Positions 33,420 through 47,928 are shown, counted from the first letter of the stretch. The stretch: 64,000 nt of DNA from Euborellia annulipes (GCA_023213315.1 JAKCPI010011553.1:1-64000), one strand, 5' to 3'. The notes: generated by a model not told the origin, from the letters alone. A program made the numbers and translations.

Positions 33420-34713
33420 ATTCATGGTCTGCCTGTGTGTGTCTGTGCATGTCTGTCTGTCTATGAACAAAATATCCCAAAAACGGAAAAAGCTAGGAAT
33501 TTGAAATTTTATATTTAAATTGGGCACCTCCCTGGAGCGTGAAAATAAGCTTTTGAGCAAAATTGACCTAAAAGTACTGGTACTTTGCTGATGTGCTTTT
33601 ACAAATTTTTTTTTTTAAAATTTGCTCTAACAATTTCGATTAACATCCAAAAATCAATTATTTTTTAGATTCTCTTTAAAATGTATATTCTCATTTTGTC
33701 ATTGAACTCTTCTGAAGACCACTTTACTCTTGTACTCCTAAAGGCCCCCATACACCATCCGGTTTTCCTCAAGGCCCGCCCGGAATAGGGCTCGCCTCGA
33801 GGAAATCCTCAACGTGTGTGGTAGCGACCTCGAGGCCAAGGGCTGCCTCGAGGCCAAAAAATCCTGATTGAAATTCAATAATATTTTCCTCGAGGCCGGA
33901 ATTCTGTCAGTTTATCGCTGCGTGTATGGCCACTTCAGGCGGGAATTTTAAAATATGTATTTGGAATATTTCAAATGGCTCGTGACCCGTGACTCAGAAA
34001 AAAGAGATTATTCCCGTCCCAAGCGAGAAATATTTATTTCATTTGAATTGACTACAAATCTTTTTGAAATAAATGGAATTAAATGCCGAAAAACACTTTA
34101 AAATAAATATAAATAATAAAATAAATAAAATTATTATAAATAATTAAAACTAAATAATTAAAATTATAAAATATATTTTTTTTTGTTTTGGCATTAAAAG
34201 GTATCTATATTAATTAGATTAATTTAATTAGAATGTTTCTATTATTAAATTTTAATTTAAAATATAAGAATTTTTATTATTATAATAATTATTATTATTA
34301 ATTATTTATAATGAAAACATACTAAAAAAATTCTACAAATGATTACAAGAACTGTCAAAAGAGAACTAGTGTGTTGGTCTTGAGATAATCCTCAAGTCCG
34401 TTTCCTCGAGGAAAACCCTAGCGTGTATGTCCGAATTTTTCCTTGGGGGAAATCCTCGAGGAAATCCTTGAGACTTTTTCTTGAGGACGGCCTGAACGTG
34501 TATGGGGCCCATGAGAGAAAGTTAGGAGAAATGGTTGCCATGGTAACAAAATATAAATATTCTCTCATGTTTATAAATTTTACATCTTGTATTCTAATAG
34601 AATGGCTGAAACTAAATATATGTCGACACTAAAAAATCTGGTGTGACAAGCACAGAACACAACTTTCAAGATAAGAGAAAAGTTGTGTTCTGTGGAAAGC
34701 AGTCACACCAGAT
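33420..34713 (+). mobile_element. Element X split by a TIR element
   Basis: X sequence runs 33420-33742, stops in 'CTTTACTCTTGTACT', and resumes at 34511 with 'GGAGAAATGGTTGCC' to CACCAGAT at 34713. The 5' hairpin is missing. Confidence 0.78.
33743..34510. mobile_element. TIR element rich in CCTCGAGG
   Basis: Ends GGCCCCCATACACC and GTGTATGGGGCCC. Subterminal 'CCTCGAGG' words recur inverted on both sides, and the centre is AT-rich without coding. The host X is interrupted exactly here. Superfamily not determined; target duplication unclear. Confidence 0.7.
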
Positions 34714-35171
34714 TTTTATGTTGTTTGATGCCTTTTTCACGCTTGATATAAGTTTTATTATTTTTTCTCCTCTCTCTCTTCCCTCAAAGAATATTTCATT
34801 CCCTTTTTTTTATATATAAGAAAATATGAGAGTGCTGCTTTTAGAATAGCGAGAGAGAAAAAAAAAAGATTTTTCTTTTCTCAAAAATAAATCACATTAT
34901 TAATGCAAAAAAAAGTCCTTTGGTTCATCTACTTACTAAAAAAAAGAAAATAAAATAAGACAAAAAAGTTGGAGGAAAAAGAAAGAAGTTCAAATATTTG
35001 AATTTCTTTTTTTTTTTTTTGTTTTGTTAAAAGAAAAGAATAAAAGGTTGAGATGAAGAAAAATTTAATTTCAAATCTAAATATTTATAAAACAAACAGG
35101 GAAAGGAGATTAATTAGATAACGACATGAAAATCTGCTGTGTACATCACACAACTTTCGCTTAGATTTTTT
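34714..35171. other. No gene seen
   Basis: A- and T-rich sequence with a short X-hairpin-like word near 35135. Confidence 0.4.
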
Positions 35172-35362
35172 AATGAGGTGTTCACTCAACTATGAGTTGA
35201 AATTATACACTAGGTTATGTGTTTCAAATTATTTATTAATTAAATCACTTGACGCGTTTCGATTTTTCTTTTAACAAGCGTCAAGTGATTTAATTAATAA
35301 ATAATTTGAAACACATAACCTAGTGTATATTTTCAATTCATAGTTGAGTGAACACCTCATTA
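35172..35362. repeat. Near-perfect palindrome, 83-bp arms
   Basis: Arms 35172-35254 and 35277-35362 share 'TGAGGTGTTCACTCAAC' and 'CACTAGGTTATGTGTTTC', with a 22-base centre containing CGTTTCGATTTTTC. Non-coding. Confidence 0.85.
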
Positions 35363-35440
35363 CAATAATGTTTCAACAAGAGCCCACGGTAGAAAGTTAA
35401 AAAAAAAAAAAATAGATTTTTTAAATTTAGATACCTGTAA

Positions 35441-35660
35441 ATCTGGTATGGCTGGCTACACTTCGATATTTGAAAGTTGTGTTCTGTGCTTGTCACATCA
35501 GGCCTTTTGTCTCGACATATATTAAGTTTCCGCCGATATATTAGAATTCAAGATGTAATAAAATTTATAAGCATGGGGAAATATTTATATAATTGATTTT
35601 TGAATTTTAAATTTTGAAAAATTCAAAAAAAAAAAAAAAACTGAAAAAGTACTAGTACCA
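35441..35660 (-). mobile_element. Element X fragment
   Basis: Degraded 3' hairpin (ATCTGGTATGGC ... GTCACATCAGG), then 'ATATTAGAATTCAAGATG', ending in an A-run. Confidence 0.6.
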
Positions 35661-37806
<2,146 letters not shown>

Positions 37807-38929
37807 TATGCGAAGATAAGTTTTCTCGGGTTGTGTCGCGTGTGATGTTGAGATTTACTCGACGTTTCGGCTCTCCTTTTGGAGCCATTTTCAAGAGTAT
37901 GGAATTAGGGGGGAATTGTTGGGATGGTTTGTTTACGGGGTCGCAGTCTTGCTGGTCCCCAGGTCAATTTGGATGCCTCAGAGGCTTGGTTGGGTCTCTG
38001 AGAGCAGGAGGAAGGTTGAGTGTGTGTAATTGCGTTTGTGTTCGGTTTGGGTTGACTACGGGGCCTCAGTCTGCCTCCCCAAGTCGATGTGTTATTGGTT
38101 AGGTTAGTGGATGTGTTAGGAGATTGGGTTTGTTTTTGAGATTTGGATTGGGTGTGTGTATGTGTGATCGTGTCTGTGTTTGATTTATGTTGACTTTGGG
38201 GCCTCAATCTGCCTACTCCCCCAGTCGATGTATTGCCGGATGTTTCCGAGGCTTGTGTTTGTCTTTGAGATGTGTTGGGTTGTGTGGTGGCGGTTTGCGT
38301 GTTGATGGTCGAAGTGATTTGTGTTTTGGTTTGTCTTAATGCTATGGCGCTCGAGGTCTTGAATGCTCGCTGGCTAGCTGACGACTGAGCCTTCTCGGTT
38401 GGGTTTGCTGCTTTTATACCTGAGTTAATTGGGGTACTAATGGTCATTCCTTTGTTATTGCCTGACCCATTTTTAGAGCTAATTAGTTTCGGAGTGGTAA
38501 TCCCTTTTTGAATCATAATGGACTGCTTAATTAGGGTGGTGGGAGGGGACAAATCAAACACAGACACGATCACACATACACACACCCAATCCAAATCTCA
38601 AAAACAAACCCAATCTCCTAACACATCCACTAACCTAACCAATAACACATCGACTTGGGGAGGCAGACTGAGGCCCCGTAGTCAACCCAAACCGAACACA
38701 AACGCAATTACACACACTCAACCTTCCTCCTGCTCTCAGAGACCCAACCAAGCCTCTGAGGCATCTAAATTGACCTGGGGACCAGCAAGACTGCGACCCC
38801 GTAAACAAACCATCCCAACAATTCCCCCTAATTCCATACTCTTGAAAATGGCTCCAAAAGGAGAGCCGAAACGTCGAGTAAATCTCAACATCACACGCGA
38901 CACAACCCGAGAAAACTTATCTTCGCATA
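37807..38929. repeat. Large palindrome with 380-bp arms
   Basis: Arms 37807-38186 and 38551-38929 are inverted copies differing by at least one substitution (GGATGCC versus AGATGCC) and a G-run length. The spacer is 364 bp. Each arm carries the hairpin GGCTC-CAAAAGGA-GAGCC before GAAACGTCGAG. Confidence 0.92.
37905..38594 (-). CDS. Unrecognised Thr/Ser/Gln/Asn-rich ORF within the palindrome
   Basis: A 229-codon open frame spanning the left arm, the spacer and part of the right arm. Composition is low complexity (Thr, Ser, Gln, Asn). There are three imperfect repeats built on 'RLRPxxQ', the last two preceded by T-W-G. No signal peptide, membrane segment or known domain is visible. Because both arms encode the same stretch, the plus strand shows the matching C-terminal half at 38518-38988. 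It may be part of a retroelement ORF or may be non-coding. Function unknown. Confidence 0.25.
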   Translation of the reverse strand: MDWVCVCVIVSVFDLSPPTTLIKQSIMIQKGITTPKLISSKNGSGNNKGMTISTPINSGIKAANPTEKAQSSASQRAFKTSSAIALRQTKTQITSTINTQTATTQPNTSQRQTQASETSGNTSTGGVGRLRPQSQHKSNTDTITHTHTQSKSQKQTQSPNTSTNLTNNTSTWGGRLRPRSQPKPNTNAITHTQPSSCSQRPNQASEASKLTWGPARLRPRKQTIPTIPP

Positions 38930-39146
38930 CATCCGGTCGCGGAAACCTCCCAGAACATATATATATATATATATATATAACTCGCTAACGTCCATCTGTT
39001 TGTCTGTCATGCTCTATTTCGGTAACTTACGGTTGGAATTTTATAATTATATTATTTTATATATATTATATATAAATTATATTTATATATATTTATATAT
39101 ATATTATTTTATAATTAATAATTCTATATAAAATGCACGTAACGGT

Positions 39147-39526
39147 CCCTTAGAGATTAGTTTACTTGAGTCGGAGCAAGTGTACAGTATTTGAAAACGA
39201 CTGCAGAATAAGCAATCGAAACGTACAGTAATTATATTTTTAATAAATAATTAATACAAAATGTGGTCTATAATTAAGAACATAAGGATTATAGGAAAAT
39301 TATTTTCAACCCGAAATTCCTGTAACTTTTTGAGTTATTAATTGTTTAAGTTACTCCCATAGGAAATGTGAATTATTACTATGGGACTTTTTAATTATAG
39401 ACTACATTTTCTATTAATTATTTATTAAAAATACAAATACTGCTACAACGTTTCGACTATTTATTCTGAACGCGTTTCCAAGTACTGTACACTTTCTCCG
39501 ACTCAAGTGAACTAACCTCCAAGGGA
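39147..39526. repeat. Palindrome, about 125-bp arms
   Basis: Arms 39147-39273 and 39395-39526 share 'CTTGAGTCGGAG', 'GTGTACAGTA' and 'TTTTTAATAAATAATTAAT'. The arms are diverged at several positions (older than those at 37.8 kb). Non-coding. Confidence 0.75.
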
Positions 39527-40849
39527 GATCTACCTGAAGTTAGTAGCATTTTAATGTGGAATGAAAATTAGCAACAATGAAGTTAGACACCATCATCAAG
39601 TGTTTAGATAAAGAAATGTGAAGATATTAGAAATGAAAAGAAATGTATTTATATATTCTTTGCAATATTAGTAAATGTTAATGAAAATTTTTTTTTCTTT
39701 ATAAAAACAGATTATATTCTCTCTTATTAAGCAAAATTTAAATTTTTTTTTTATTTAAATTTAATTTTTAGCTGATTAATCAGTTAATGATGTGAAAATC
39801 AAAATAAAGAAATATATTCCAAAATAAATATGGAATTTGATTATTTCACGGTGTATCTTCCTGAAAGATGGGAATCGTCAGTGATGTCCGAGCCGTGAGA
39901 CATATAGACTCCAATGGAGCAACGCACATTCATCTGTTTACTCTTAGAGTCAATGGGCCTTAGTATTATTTTACGCCTCGTCATTGGATGCCATCGGATT
40001 CCAATAATCGTATTTTTAATTAGCTAGTTAAATTTTTATTTAGAGCACTTCTAAATTTGTAAACCTCGACAATTAGCTAATGAATTAGTCAATCCTTTCT
40101 TTGTTCTTGGCCTCGGTTGAGTCTCGTTCTGGTGAAAGAAGCACGTTTCGGATTCTGCGGTCCTTCTGGGGGCAGAATCGCCGCTTCCCTCTCCTCTCAA
40201 CGATCATTAAAGTCTCTCGGGGTCCACATCATAAGATGGATCTCATGCAGACAATTTGAACCGCGGTAATTGTACTTAATAGCAACAAAAAGATCAGACA
40301 TCGCGTCATTTCGAATGAATTTTTCGCAGGTGTCGAGTTTATAGCTGTGTTATAAACAACGACAACATCTACAACGACAAAGGCAAACGGAACGGCCAAT
40401 CAGAGTGCAATGGGGGCTCTCGATTCTGGGCGAGAGATCAAAAAAAAAATGAGACAATCAATTATAACGAAAAGGTGAATTAAGAAAGGAAGAATTTCAG
40501 AGGAAAAAATAAACAAAAGCATGGCTTTTGATTCAAAATTAAGTAAATAATGAAAATTCTTTATCTAACACTAATATGATAATTTAGCCTATATATTTTT
40601 ATTTAGATTTAACATTATATTAGTGAGGTATTTATATTAAATAAATCAGACTCTTGGATCATGAATCCAAGAGATGAAAAGATCGATATGTTTCGGAAGC
40701 GATTTTCTCCCGCCTATAAGGATTGAAATTTATTTAATATCACTATATGCAACGTTGTAATTTATTCAGGTGGTGAAAAGTTATATAAACCTACGTAGAA
40801 TTTTCAAAGTTTCAGTTGAAGATTAGTGAGTATAAAAAATGAAGATATA
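39527..40849. other. No gene seen; partly GC-richer single-copy sequence
   Basis: 39850-40450 is less repetitive than its surroundings and includes a CCAAT-type word GGCCAATCAGAG at 40396. No start, splice pattern or domain supports a gene. Motif-like 'GCTTCCGAAACATATCG' lies on the minus strand near 40690. Confidence 0.35.
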
Positions 40850-40985
40850 ATTAATATTTATTAACTCAGATAGTTGAAAAATTACACCAGCTGGGGATCA
40901 AACCTGGATGCCTGAGTACAAATTTGGTGATTTCCCCGCTGGAGCAATTTTTTTTCAACTGCCTGAGTTAAAAAGTATTAATTAT
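40850..40985 (-). other. tRNA-like B box inside a hairpin
   Basis: On the minus strand a B box GGTTTGATCCCC (40893-40904) and the paired words CCAGC-GGGG / CCCC-A-GCTGG are enclosed by inverted arms AACTCAG..GTTGAAAAATT. The D arm is not convincing. Possible tRNA-derived fold-back. Confidence 0.4.
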
Positions 40986-41164
40986 ATTTGTAAACATTTT
41001 CAATTGACCAATATATTATATAAATTATATAAATTTCATTATTTAATAAAATAAAGAATAGTATGTATGTATGTATGTATGTAGTATATAATAGTCTCAC
41101 TATAACCTTTATTATTTAGGCCTATATGCCTTCTAATCTATATTTTAGAAAAATTTAGAATGTA

Positions 41165-41565
41165 ATTCGCTCCAACGATTTTGATTAAAATTCATAAATC
41201 AACTATTTTTTTTTTGATGCTCTTTAAAAAGTATATCAGTGAAATTTTTCGTGGAAATCGTTTGAAGTACACTTTACTGATGTATTTTGCGATTTTGTCA
41301 AAATTGGCTTCGACGGTTTTGATTAAAATTCATAAATCAACTATTTTTTTGATGCTCTTTAAAAAGTATTTTAGTGAAATTTTTCGTGGAAATCGTTTCA
41401 AGTGCACTTTACTGATGAACTTTTTCAGATTTTTGCGATTTTGCCAAAATTGGCTTCAACGATTTTGATTAAAATTCATAAATCGATCTATTTTTTAGAT
41501 ACTCTTTAAAAAGTATATCAGTGAGAATTTTCGTAAAAATTGTTTGAAGTACACTTTACTGATAT
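41165..41565. repeat. Three tandem copies of an X-internal segment
   Basis: 'AACGATTTTGATTAAAATTC' to 'CACTTTACTGATG' repeats about every 125 bases. It derives from the middle of element X and is followed by a degraded X end ('CCAGTCACACCATATTTT' near 41655). Confidence 0.8.
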
Positions 41566-41679
41566 GGAAGCATTCGTAGCCATATATGAATCGCGTGGTC
41601 AAGTTTGGAACTTAGATGCTAAGAGAAACCAAATATATTGTGTACTGTGCGACCAGTCACACCATATTTTTAAAACATA

Positions 41680-42630
41680 TTTCAAAAAAATGGCTGCACA
41701 AGTACTCGTGCATTTGTTAATTGAAAGTTGTGAACGTGTATTTTCATCAAAATCTAGACAACGAATTTTGTAATGAATTCTTCTATATATTTATACAGTA
41801 ATAAAACGTTTTTGAATTTAATATGTGACTAAAAATAACACCAATAGAAATATAAATATCAATAAGTTAAACTATCAAAATTTTTTAAACTTGCATTCCG
41901 ATATACGTCAAAAAAAAAAAATTATGGTCTTACAAATCATGGGAAATTTAATTGTATTTGTTTAATGAAATAATTATTATAATTTATACTTGGTAATAAA
42001 CACACCTCATATTTTTAATTGCAATATAAAGCCGGTCGCAGATGCCTTTGCGCTCTCCAGCATTTTATTATACAAAATATTTTTAATCTTAATCTCTGGG
42101 ATTATGTGAAAAGAATTTGAATATAATTTTCTATGTGATTTTAAGATTGCAAGAGAAGTTCATTACTGTGTTTTAATTTTAAATATATATTTTAATGTTC
42201 TTTAATTTTATTCCATGGCTCTTCCCATAAATTAATTAATGAAAATGCATGCAAAATATATATTTCATGGTGATCTTCCCTTTTTTCGACGGTTGGTATT
42301 TTTTTCTAAATTAAGTTAATTTTATATGTTCACGGTTATAATTACCATTGATCTCACTTGCAAATGAGTCTCTCTTTTTGCGGACTCGGGTCTCTTTTCA
42401 GATTCTTGGTTGCTCATTAACATGAACGAGTGGTCCCCATGAGGAGGCGGGATTTTTCCGAGGAATTACTGTTTTTTTTTTTATTTATTTATTTTTTTTT
42501 TTTTAAAGAAATTACTTAAAATAAAAAAAATATCAGTAAATATTTACGATTAGTATATAAATAATATATATATTTTTTTTATTTCGAATTTTAAGGTGTG
42601 CGTCTCGGAAAATATTTTTTTGGTTATATC
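41680..42630. other. No gene seen
   Basis: AT-rich with long T- and A-runs; nothing recognisable. Confidence 0.45.
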
Positions 42631-43670
42631 TAGAGTCAAATTTATAATCATTAAAAATCATTTTTTTTTTTAAGAATTCTAATGTAATAAAAAAAAATTC
42701 AATTTTCATTTCAATTATTTTTTTTATGTCAAAAGTTCAATTTCAAGATTTGAAGTCCCTTTAGTTCAAAAAAATTGAATCCCCTAAAATGGTCTGTCTG
42801 TCTGTATCATTGATTAAAATAAAGTATGAATGTTATTATGAGAAGAATAATTTTTAGAATAAAACTTATTAAAGGTTAGTTAAGGTGCGCTTTTCGAAAA
42901 ACTGTTAGAAGACTATTCAGTAGCGAGTTACTCTAGGCGGCAAGAGATGGCGTTAGTTTTTCCCATAGGGAAAAAAAGGGATTTATTACATTTCATTTGA
43001 AAGTTTCCATCTAATTAATTTAAGACAAACAATTAATTATTTTTTTTTTTTAACACAATGATTAAAACTTTAATTATCTATAAGATATAGAGCGAATTTT
43101 TTAAAAATATCTTTTATTTAATGCGATTAATCTAAAAAAAAAATTTATTTTTTCGAAAATCAAAAAAAGGGCTTCTATAAGTTGTAGATATTTTAAATAG
43201 CTTTAATTAAAAAAAAAAAAATTTGAGGTCGAAAACTTCAAAATTGTGGCCGCTGGAATCTCCCAAAATAATTAATTGTTTGCCTTAAATTAATTAGATG
43301 GAATCTTTCAAATGAAATGTAATAAATCCCTTGTTTCCCCATGAGAAAAATTAACGCCATCTCTTGCCGCCTCGAGTAACTCGCTACTGAATCGTCTTCT
43401 AACAGTTTTTCGAGACGCGCATCTTAACTAACCTTTAATAAGTTTTATTCTAAAATTATTCTTCCCATAATAACATTCATACTTTATTTTAATAAATGGC
43501 ACAGACAGACCATTTTAGAGGATTCAATTTTTGAACTCAAGGGATTTCAAATCTTGAAATTAAATTTTTGACATAAAAAAATATTTTATTTGAAAATTGA
43601 ATTTTATTTATTACATTAGAATTCTTAAAAAAAAATTTGATGATTTTTAATGATTATAAATTTGACTCTA
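42631..43670. repeat. 1.04-kb palindrome, about 410-bp arms
   Basis: Arms 42631-43047 and 43263-43670 share 'TAGAGTCAAATTTATAATC', 'AGAGATGGCGTTA'/'AACGCCATCTCTTGCC' and 'AGTAGCGAGTTACTC'. The centre is AT-rich. The arms differ at scattered sites. Outer ends contain X-like 'AAAATGGTCTGTCTGTCTG'. Non-coding fold-back element. Confidence 0.85.
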
Positions 43671-43732
43671 GTATAACAAAGAAATATTTTCATAAATTAA
43701 ATTAAAATTGGAAGGTGAATAAATAAATAAAA

Positions 43733-44403
43733 ATCTGGTGTGCTGGCGCACAGCACACAACTTTCTCTTACCTTCGGTAATCGAAAGTTGTGTACTGTGC
43801 TTGTCACACCAGATTTTTTGTGTCGACATGTATTTAGTTTCCGACAGTAGGGTACATTCGATTTTCAAGATGTAAAATTTATAAGTATGGAAAAATATTT
43901 ATATTTTGTTACCATGGCAACCATTTCTCCTATCTTTTCTATGGAGTACAAGAGTAAAGTGGTCTTCAGAAGATTTCAATCACAAAATGAGAATATACAT
44001 TTTAAAGAGAATATAAAAAAATAATTGATTTTTGAATTTTAAAAAAATCGTTGGAGCAAATTTTGAGAAAATCGAAAAAAACTGAAAAACTACATCAGTA
44101 AAGTGCTAGTACTCTTTGGCCGATTTTGTTCAAAAGCTTCGTGTCACGTCCCATGGGGGGTGCCTAACTTAAATATAAAATTTCAACCTTCTAGCTCTTT
44201 TCGTTCTTGAGATATTTTGTTCACAGCACACACACACACACAGACACACAGACAGACAGACCATGTCGCGAAAACCACTTTTTTGGATTCAGGGGACCTC
44301 CAAAACGTGAAGATCCATCAAAATCTCGACATCGAATTTTTGACATGAATCCAATACTTTCTCTCTCTATATATTAACATATGTATAGAGGTAAGAGAAA
44401 GTA
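43733..44403 (-). mobile_element. Element X, full copy
   Basis: 671 bp from CACCAGAT to TACTTTCTC ends on the minus strand, both hairpins intact, CA microsatellite at 44228-44262. T-runs on both flanks (A-runs on the plus strand). Confidence 0.85.
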
Positions 44404-45639
44404 AAAAAAAATATTTATTTATTCTTTTTTAATTTTTTATTTACTTCACCATCTAATTAAAATACTTTTTTTTTTTAATCGAGTAATTTGATGAAAGTTC
44501 AAAATCACTACACAATTATGATTTATAAAATTAGAAATTATTATTTCCACATACAATTTTTATCAAGTACCTGAAATAACCGAACGAGGTTTTTTTTTTG
44601 TTTTTTTAGAAACCGTCTTGATCGTTTCATTTACTCGAAACCTTAGATTACTTCCTTCACCTCTTCAACGCGTTGTTTAAAATACAATTAGTTATAATCG
44701 AACGAAATTATCTTGGACCAAACAATACAGTATGATTAAACATATGGCGCAGTCATGTTTTTTCTACTTCAATAAACACGATCATGGTTGCTAATTATTA
44801 TAGCTGTTTGGTGATTGCGCCGGATAAAAAGACCGATTTTCCCTCTAGGACGAAGGGATCGAGAAGGGCAGGATCAGTAGAAGTAATGTAAATAAATTCA
44901 TCAAATAAAATCAAAGGGACTATTTGAAATTTGAATAGAATCTCACACACCAGTATAATTAAAAAAATCTAGATCGACTGGTCACACAGCACACTTAATT
45001 GAATTGTGTTCTGTGCTTGTTACACCAGATTTTTTGTGTCGACATCATCATTGATGAGTGGAAGGGAGCTGAACTCCCTCTAGAGTCCACATTGTATGAA
45101 CTTAATATTAATTTTAAAGAAACTAATAGAATAATAAATTATTATCCAAATTTTTTTTTATTTTAATTTTTCGATATAAATAATAAAAAGTTATGAGAGT
45201 CAGGCACGGAAGTGATCAAAGAAAAGAGAACTTCCTTCCCAGTAGTTCTCTGGCGATGCATATTGACGAGGAATTTCGAACTCAACCTCTTCATTTGATT
45301 ATCAAATCAACAACTTGAGGCGTTCTACGAAATGATTAATACTCGAGTCATAAATTTGGTGGCGACGAGGGTGGCCTTACCAAGAAAAAAAGCCCTCAAG
45401 GAGCGGTGAATGGTCCTGAGATGTTACAAGAGGAGGAAGTATACCCTTAAAAGATTCTGAATCCCCAATTAGCAATGAAAAGAATATCCGCTTAATTAGG
45501 ACGCCGGTTGAGTATTCCAAATTAAAGCAAATACAATTTAGTCGAATCTCTCTCTCAATTATGTAACCAGTTAATTTTGTGTTTAGTAATTGAAGATATT
45601 GTTATAGCTGTAGTATTATGCCAAAGGTAAGAAGGAAAA
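44404..45639. other. No gene; small X remnant
   Basis: AT-rich. An X 3'-hairpin remnant at 44969-45045 (minus strand). The stretch 44800-45580 is less repetitive but shows no coding signal. Confidence 0.4.
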
Positions 45640-46370
45640 ATTCACAAGAAAAATGCAGCTAAATTTTATTTCATTTAATTTAATAAAAATTTTTAATCAC
45701 GTTCGGGTTTGAACCATCTTAGGAGCAAATCTTCCTCTACAAAAAATATTTTGAGATTATATTCAACTTTTTTATACTATATTAATTTATCCTTACTTTA
45801 TCGCTATAATACAGTAGTTTGAATGTATTGTATAAAAACTTAAAGACAAAATCATAGGTATGGTATAATTAATTTAATATTTTTTTTCAGTATACATTTG
45901 TAAAACAAAATATCTTATTTAACAAGACCGTGAGTGTTTTTTTATTGGTGAGGTCAAACATCCCATGGCCCCCGGGAATCGAACCCAGGATCTCCGCCTT
46001 TCCGGTGCATAGGCAGGGTCCGGTGGCCTGGTGCAATGGATAGCACGCCTATGCCCCGGAAAGGCGGAGATCCTGAGTTCGAATCCCGGGGGCCATGGGA
46101 TGTTTGGCCTCACCATTAAAAAACACTCACAGTCTTGTTAAATATATCTATGACTTGTTTAGTCCGAATTGGGATATTTTGAATACTATTATCTTATTCA
46201 AATATATAGATCTCGAAAAATATTTAGCTAAAATATCTTATCATTTTATTATTTTTCCATTTTTGTAGCTCCGAAGATGATTCAAATCCGAGCCGAAACG
46301 TTAGCACGCGATTAATAATTTTTATTAAATTAAATGAAAATTGACTGCATTCTTTTTGTGAATTATTCCT
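45640..46370. repeat. Nested palindrome with Penelope/LINE-like outer arms
   Basis: Outer arms of about 100 bp (45640-45735 and 46258-46365) share 'AATTTAATAAAAATT' and a GAACCATCTTAGGAGC / GCTCCGAAGATGATTC pair. Inside lies a second palindrome built of tRNA-like sequence. The right outer arm carries GAGCCGAAACGTTAGC. Confidence 0.72.
45917..46144 (+). mobile_element. Head-to-head tRNA-like SINE palindrome
   Basis: The right half reads GGTGCAATGGATAGCACGCC (A-box region) and GAGTTCGAATCCCGGGGG (strong B box, 46076-46093). The left half carries the inverse B box (CCCGGGAATCGAACCC, 45973-45988). Arms extend to ACTCACAGTCTTGTTAAAT. The head looks most like a tRNA-Arg. It is not a working tRNA gene: the cloverleaf is incomplete. 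Confidence 0.65.
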
Positions 46371-46964
46371 CCTTAGCTTTGGCAATTTTGTGTTTATTAA
46401 TATATTCATATATATTATTAACAACTTGGTGAGAAGGAATGTAGATTTATTTTGACCTTTTGTTTCCGTATTGGATTTTACCACAGAAAGATATATATAT
46501 ATATAGGCTATATATACGAAAACGAAAAAAAAAAAAAAAAAAAACAGAAGAGTAGTGGGAGCATTTTTCTGGCCATTAATAACGTGTGCAGCTATAAAAT
46601 CGGCTGGCCTATCTCTGGAATAAACAGCTTCTGACTGGGCTGGCCACTCCTCGTTAGCACGAGTCCCATATTTTATCGCTCAGCAAAGCGAGTATTGCAC
46701 GTATTCACCTCGTTCCTCTTTGTAAGCTAGCCTCCACGGAGCTAGGCCCATTACAATTCGCCAATTTCGTTTCTTCTACTTATTATTAACGAATTCACTC
46801 GATTAAACAACTTGATCAAATTTATCGGATTTAATAACGAAAAAAAAAAACTTGAAATTTAAAAACAAAGCAAGTTAGTTTAATTAATTTAATTAAGAAT
46901 AATACAATTTAATTTTACAAGTTGATTAAATGATTGATCTATTATGAATTAAAAAAATATTGTG
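46371..46964. other. No gene seen
   Basis: An A-run at 46526-46543 and moderately GC-rich sequence 46550-46750. No repeat partner or coding signal found. Confidence 0.4.
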
Positions 46965-47454
46965 TGACTTAACCTTCGGTAATCGAAAGTTGTGTAGTGT
47001 GCTGTATTTTTGTGTCGTCGAGATATATTTAGTTTCCCATAGCAACTTAGTTCCAAACTTGACCACGCGTTTCATAGATGGTGCTGAGTTACGAATGCTT
47101 CCCTGTACTTCAAACTATTTTCACGAAAAATTTTACTGATATACTTTTTAAAGAGCATCTAAAAAATAATTGATTTATGAATTTTAATCAAAATTGTTAG
47201 AACCAATTTTGAGAAAATCGAAAAAAAAACTAAAAAAAAGTACATCAGTAAAGTACTAGTGCTTTTTAGCCGATTTTGTTCAAAAGTTTCGTGTCACGTT
47301 CCAGACGGGTACATAACTTAAATATCAAATTTCAATCTCTTAGCTCTTTTTGTTCTTGATATATTTTGTTCACAGACAGACCCACACACAGTCCTAAAAA
47401 CGTGTATATCCATCAAAATGTCGACATCGAATTTTTGACATGATTGCAATACTT

Positions 47455-47504
<50 letters not shown>
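46965..47504 (-). mobile_element. Element X, diverged copy, with TA run
   Basis: 3' hairpin partly lost ('CTTCGGTAATCGAAAGTTGTG'-like), 5' end at CTTTCTCTCTATAT running into a 42-bp TA repeat (47463-47504). The middle matches the 41165 subfamily. Confidence 0.68.
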
Positions 47505-47507
<3 letters not shown>

Positions 47508-47928
47508 TTTTACCAGGAAAATATTTTTTGTTAATACGCGATTCAAGGACAATATCCCTGAAAGAACGGCACAGTGTAGGGTAGTATATTTGATAGAATC
47601 ACGCTCAGATTTTTATTTAAATTTCCTAATTTATTCAAGAGTGGGCTGCTCATAAAAAATACTCAAGTAAAAAAACGAATTCGCCATATAATCAGACATG
47701 CATATTCAGATACACATATTGATTTACATATGTATACATGCCTTTGACTAATTTTTAGTGGCAGGAATGAAGAGTCCTTTTGTTACAGAAATAACCTAAA
47801 AACCTGTCTTGTTCAATTCACTAACAAATATTATAAAAAAGATTTATTATAAAAGAGAAATAAGCCAAAAAACATGAGTTACTCAAATTATACTTTTTCA
47901 AAATGATTTTATAAAATCAACTAGAAAA
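47505..47928. other. No gene seen
   Basis: AT-rich, unclassified. Confidence 0.4.

Noticed and set aside
37807..38929. Long terminal repeats of a retrovirus-like element
   Set aside because: Arms are inverted, not direct, and there is no gag/pol, primer site or polypurine tract.
46022..46100. Functional tRNA-Arg gene
   Set aside because: Good A- and B-box words but no complete cloverleaf, and it lies in a head-to-head SINE palindrome.
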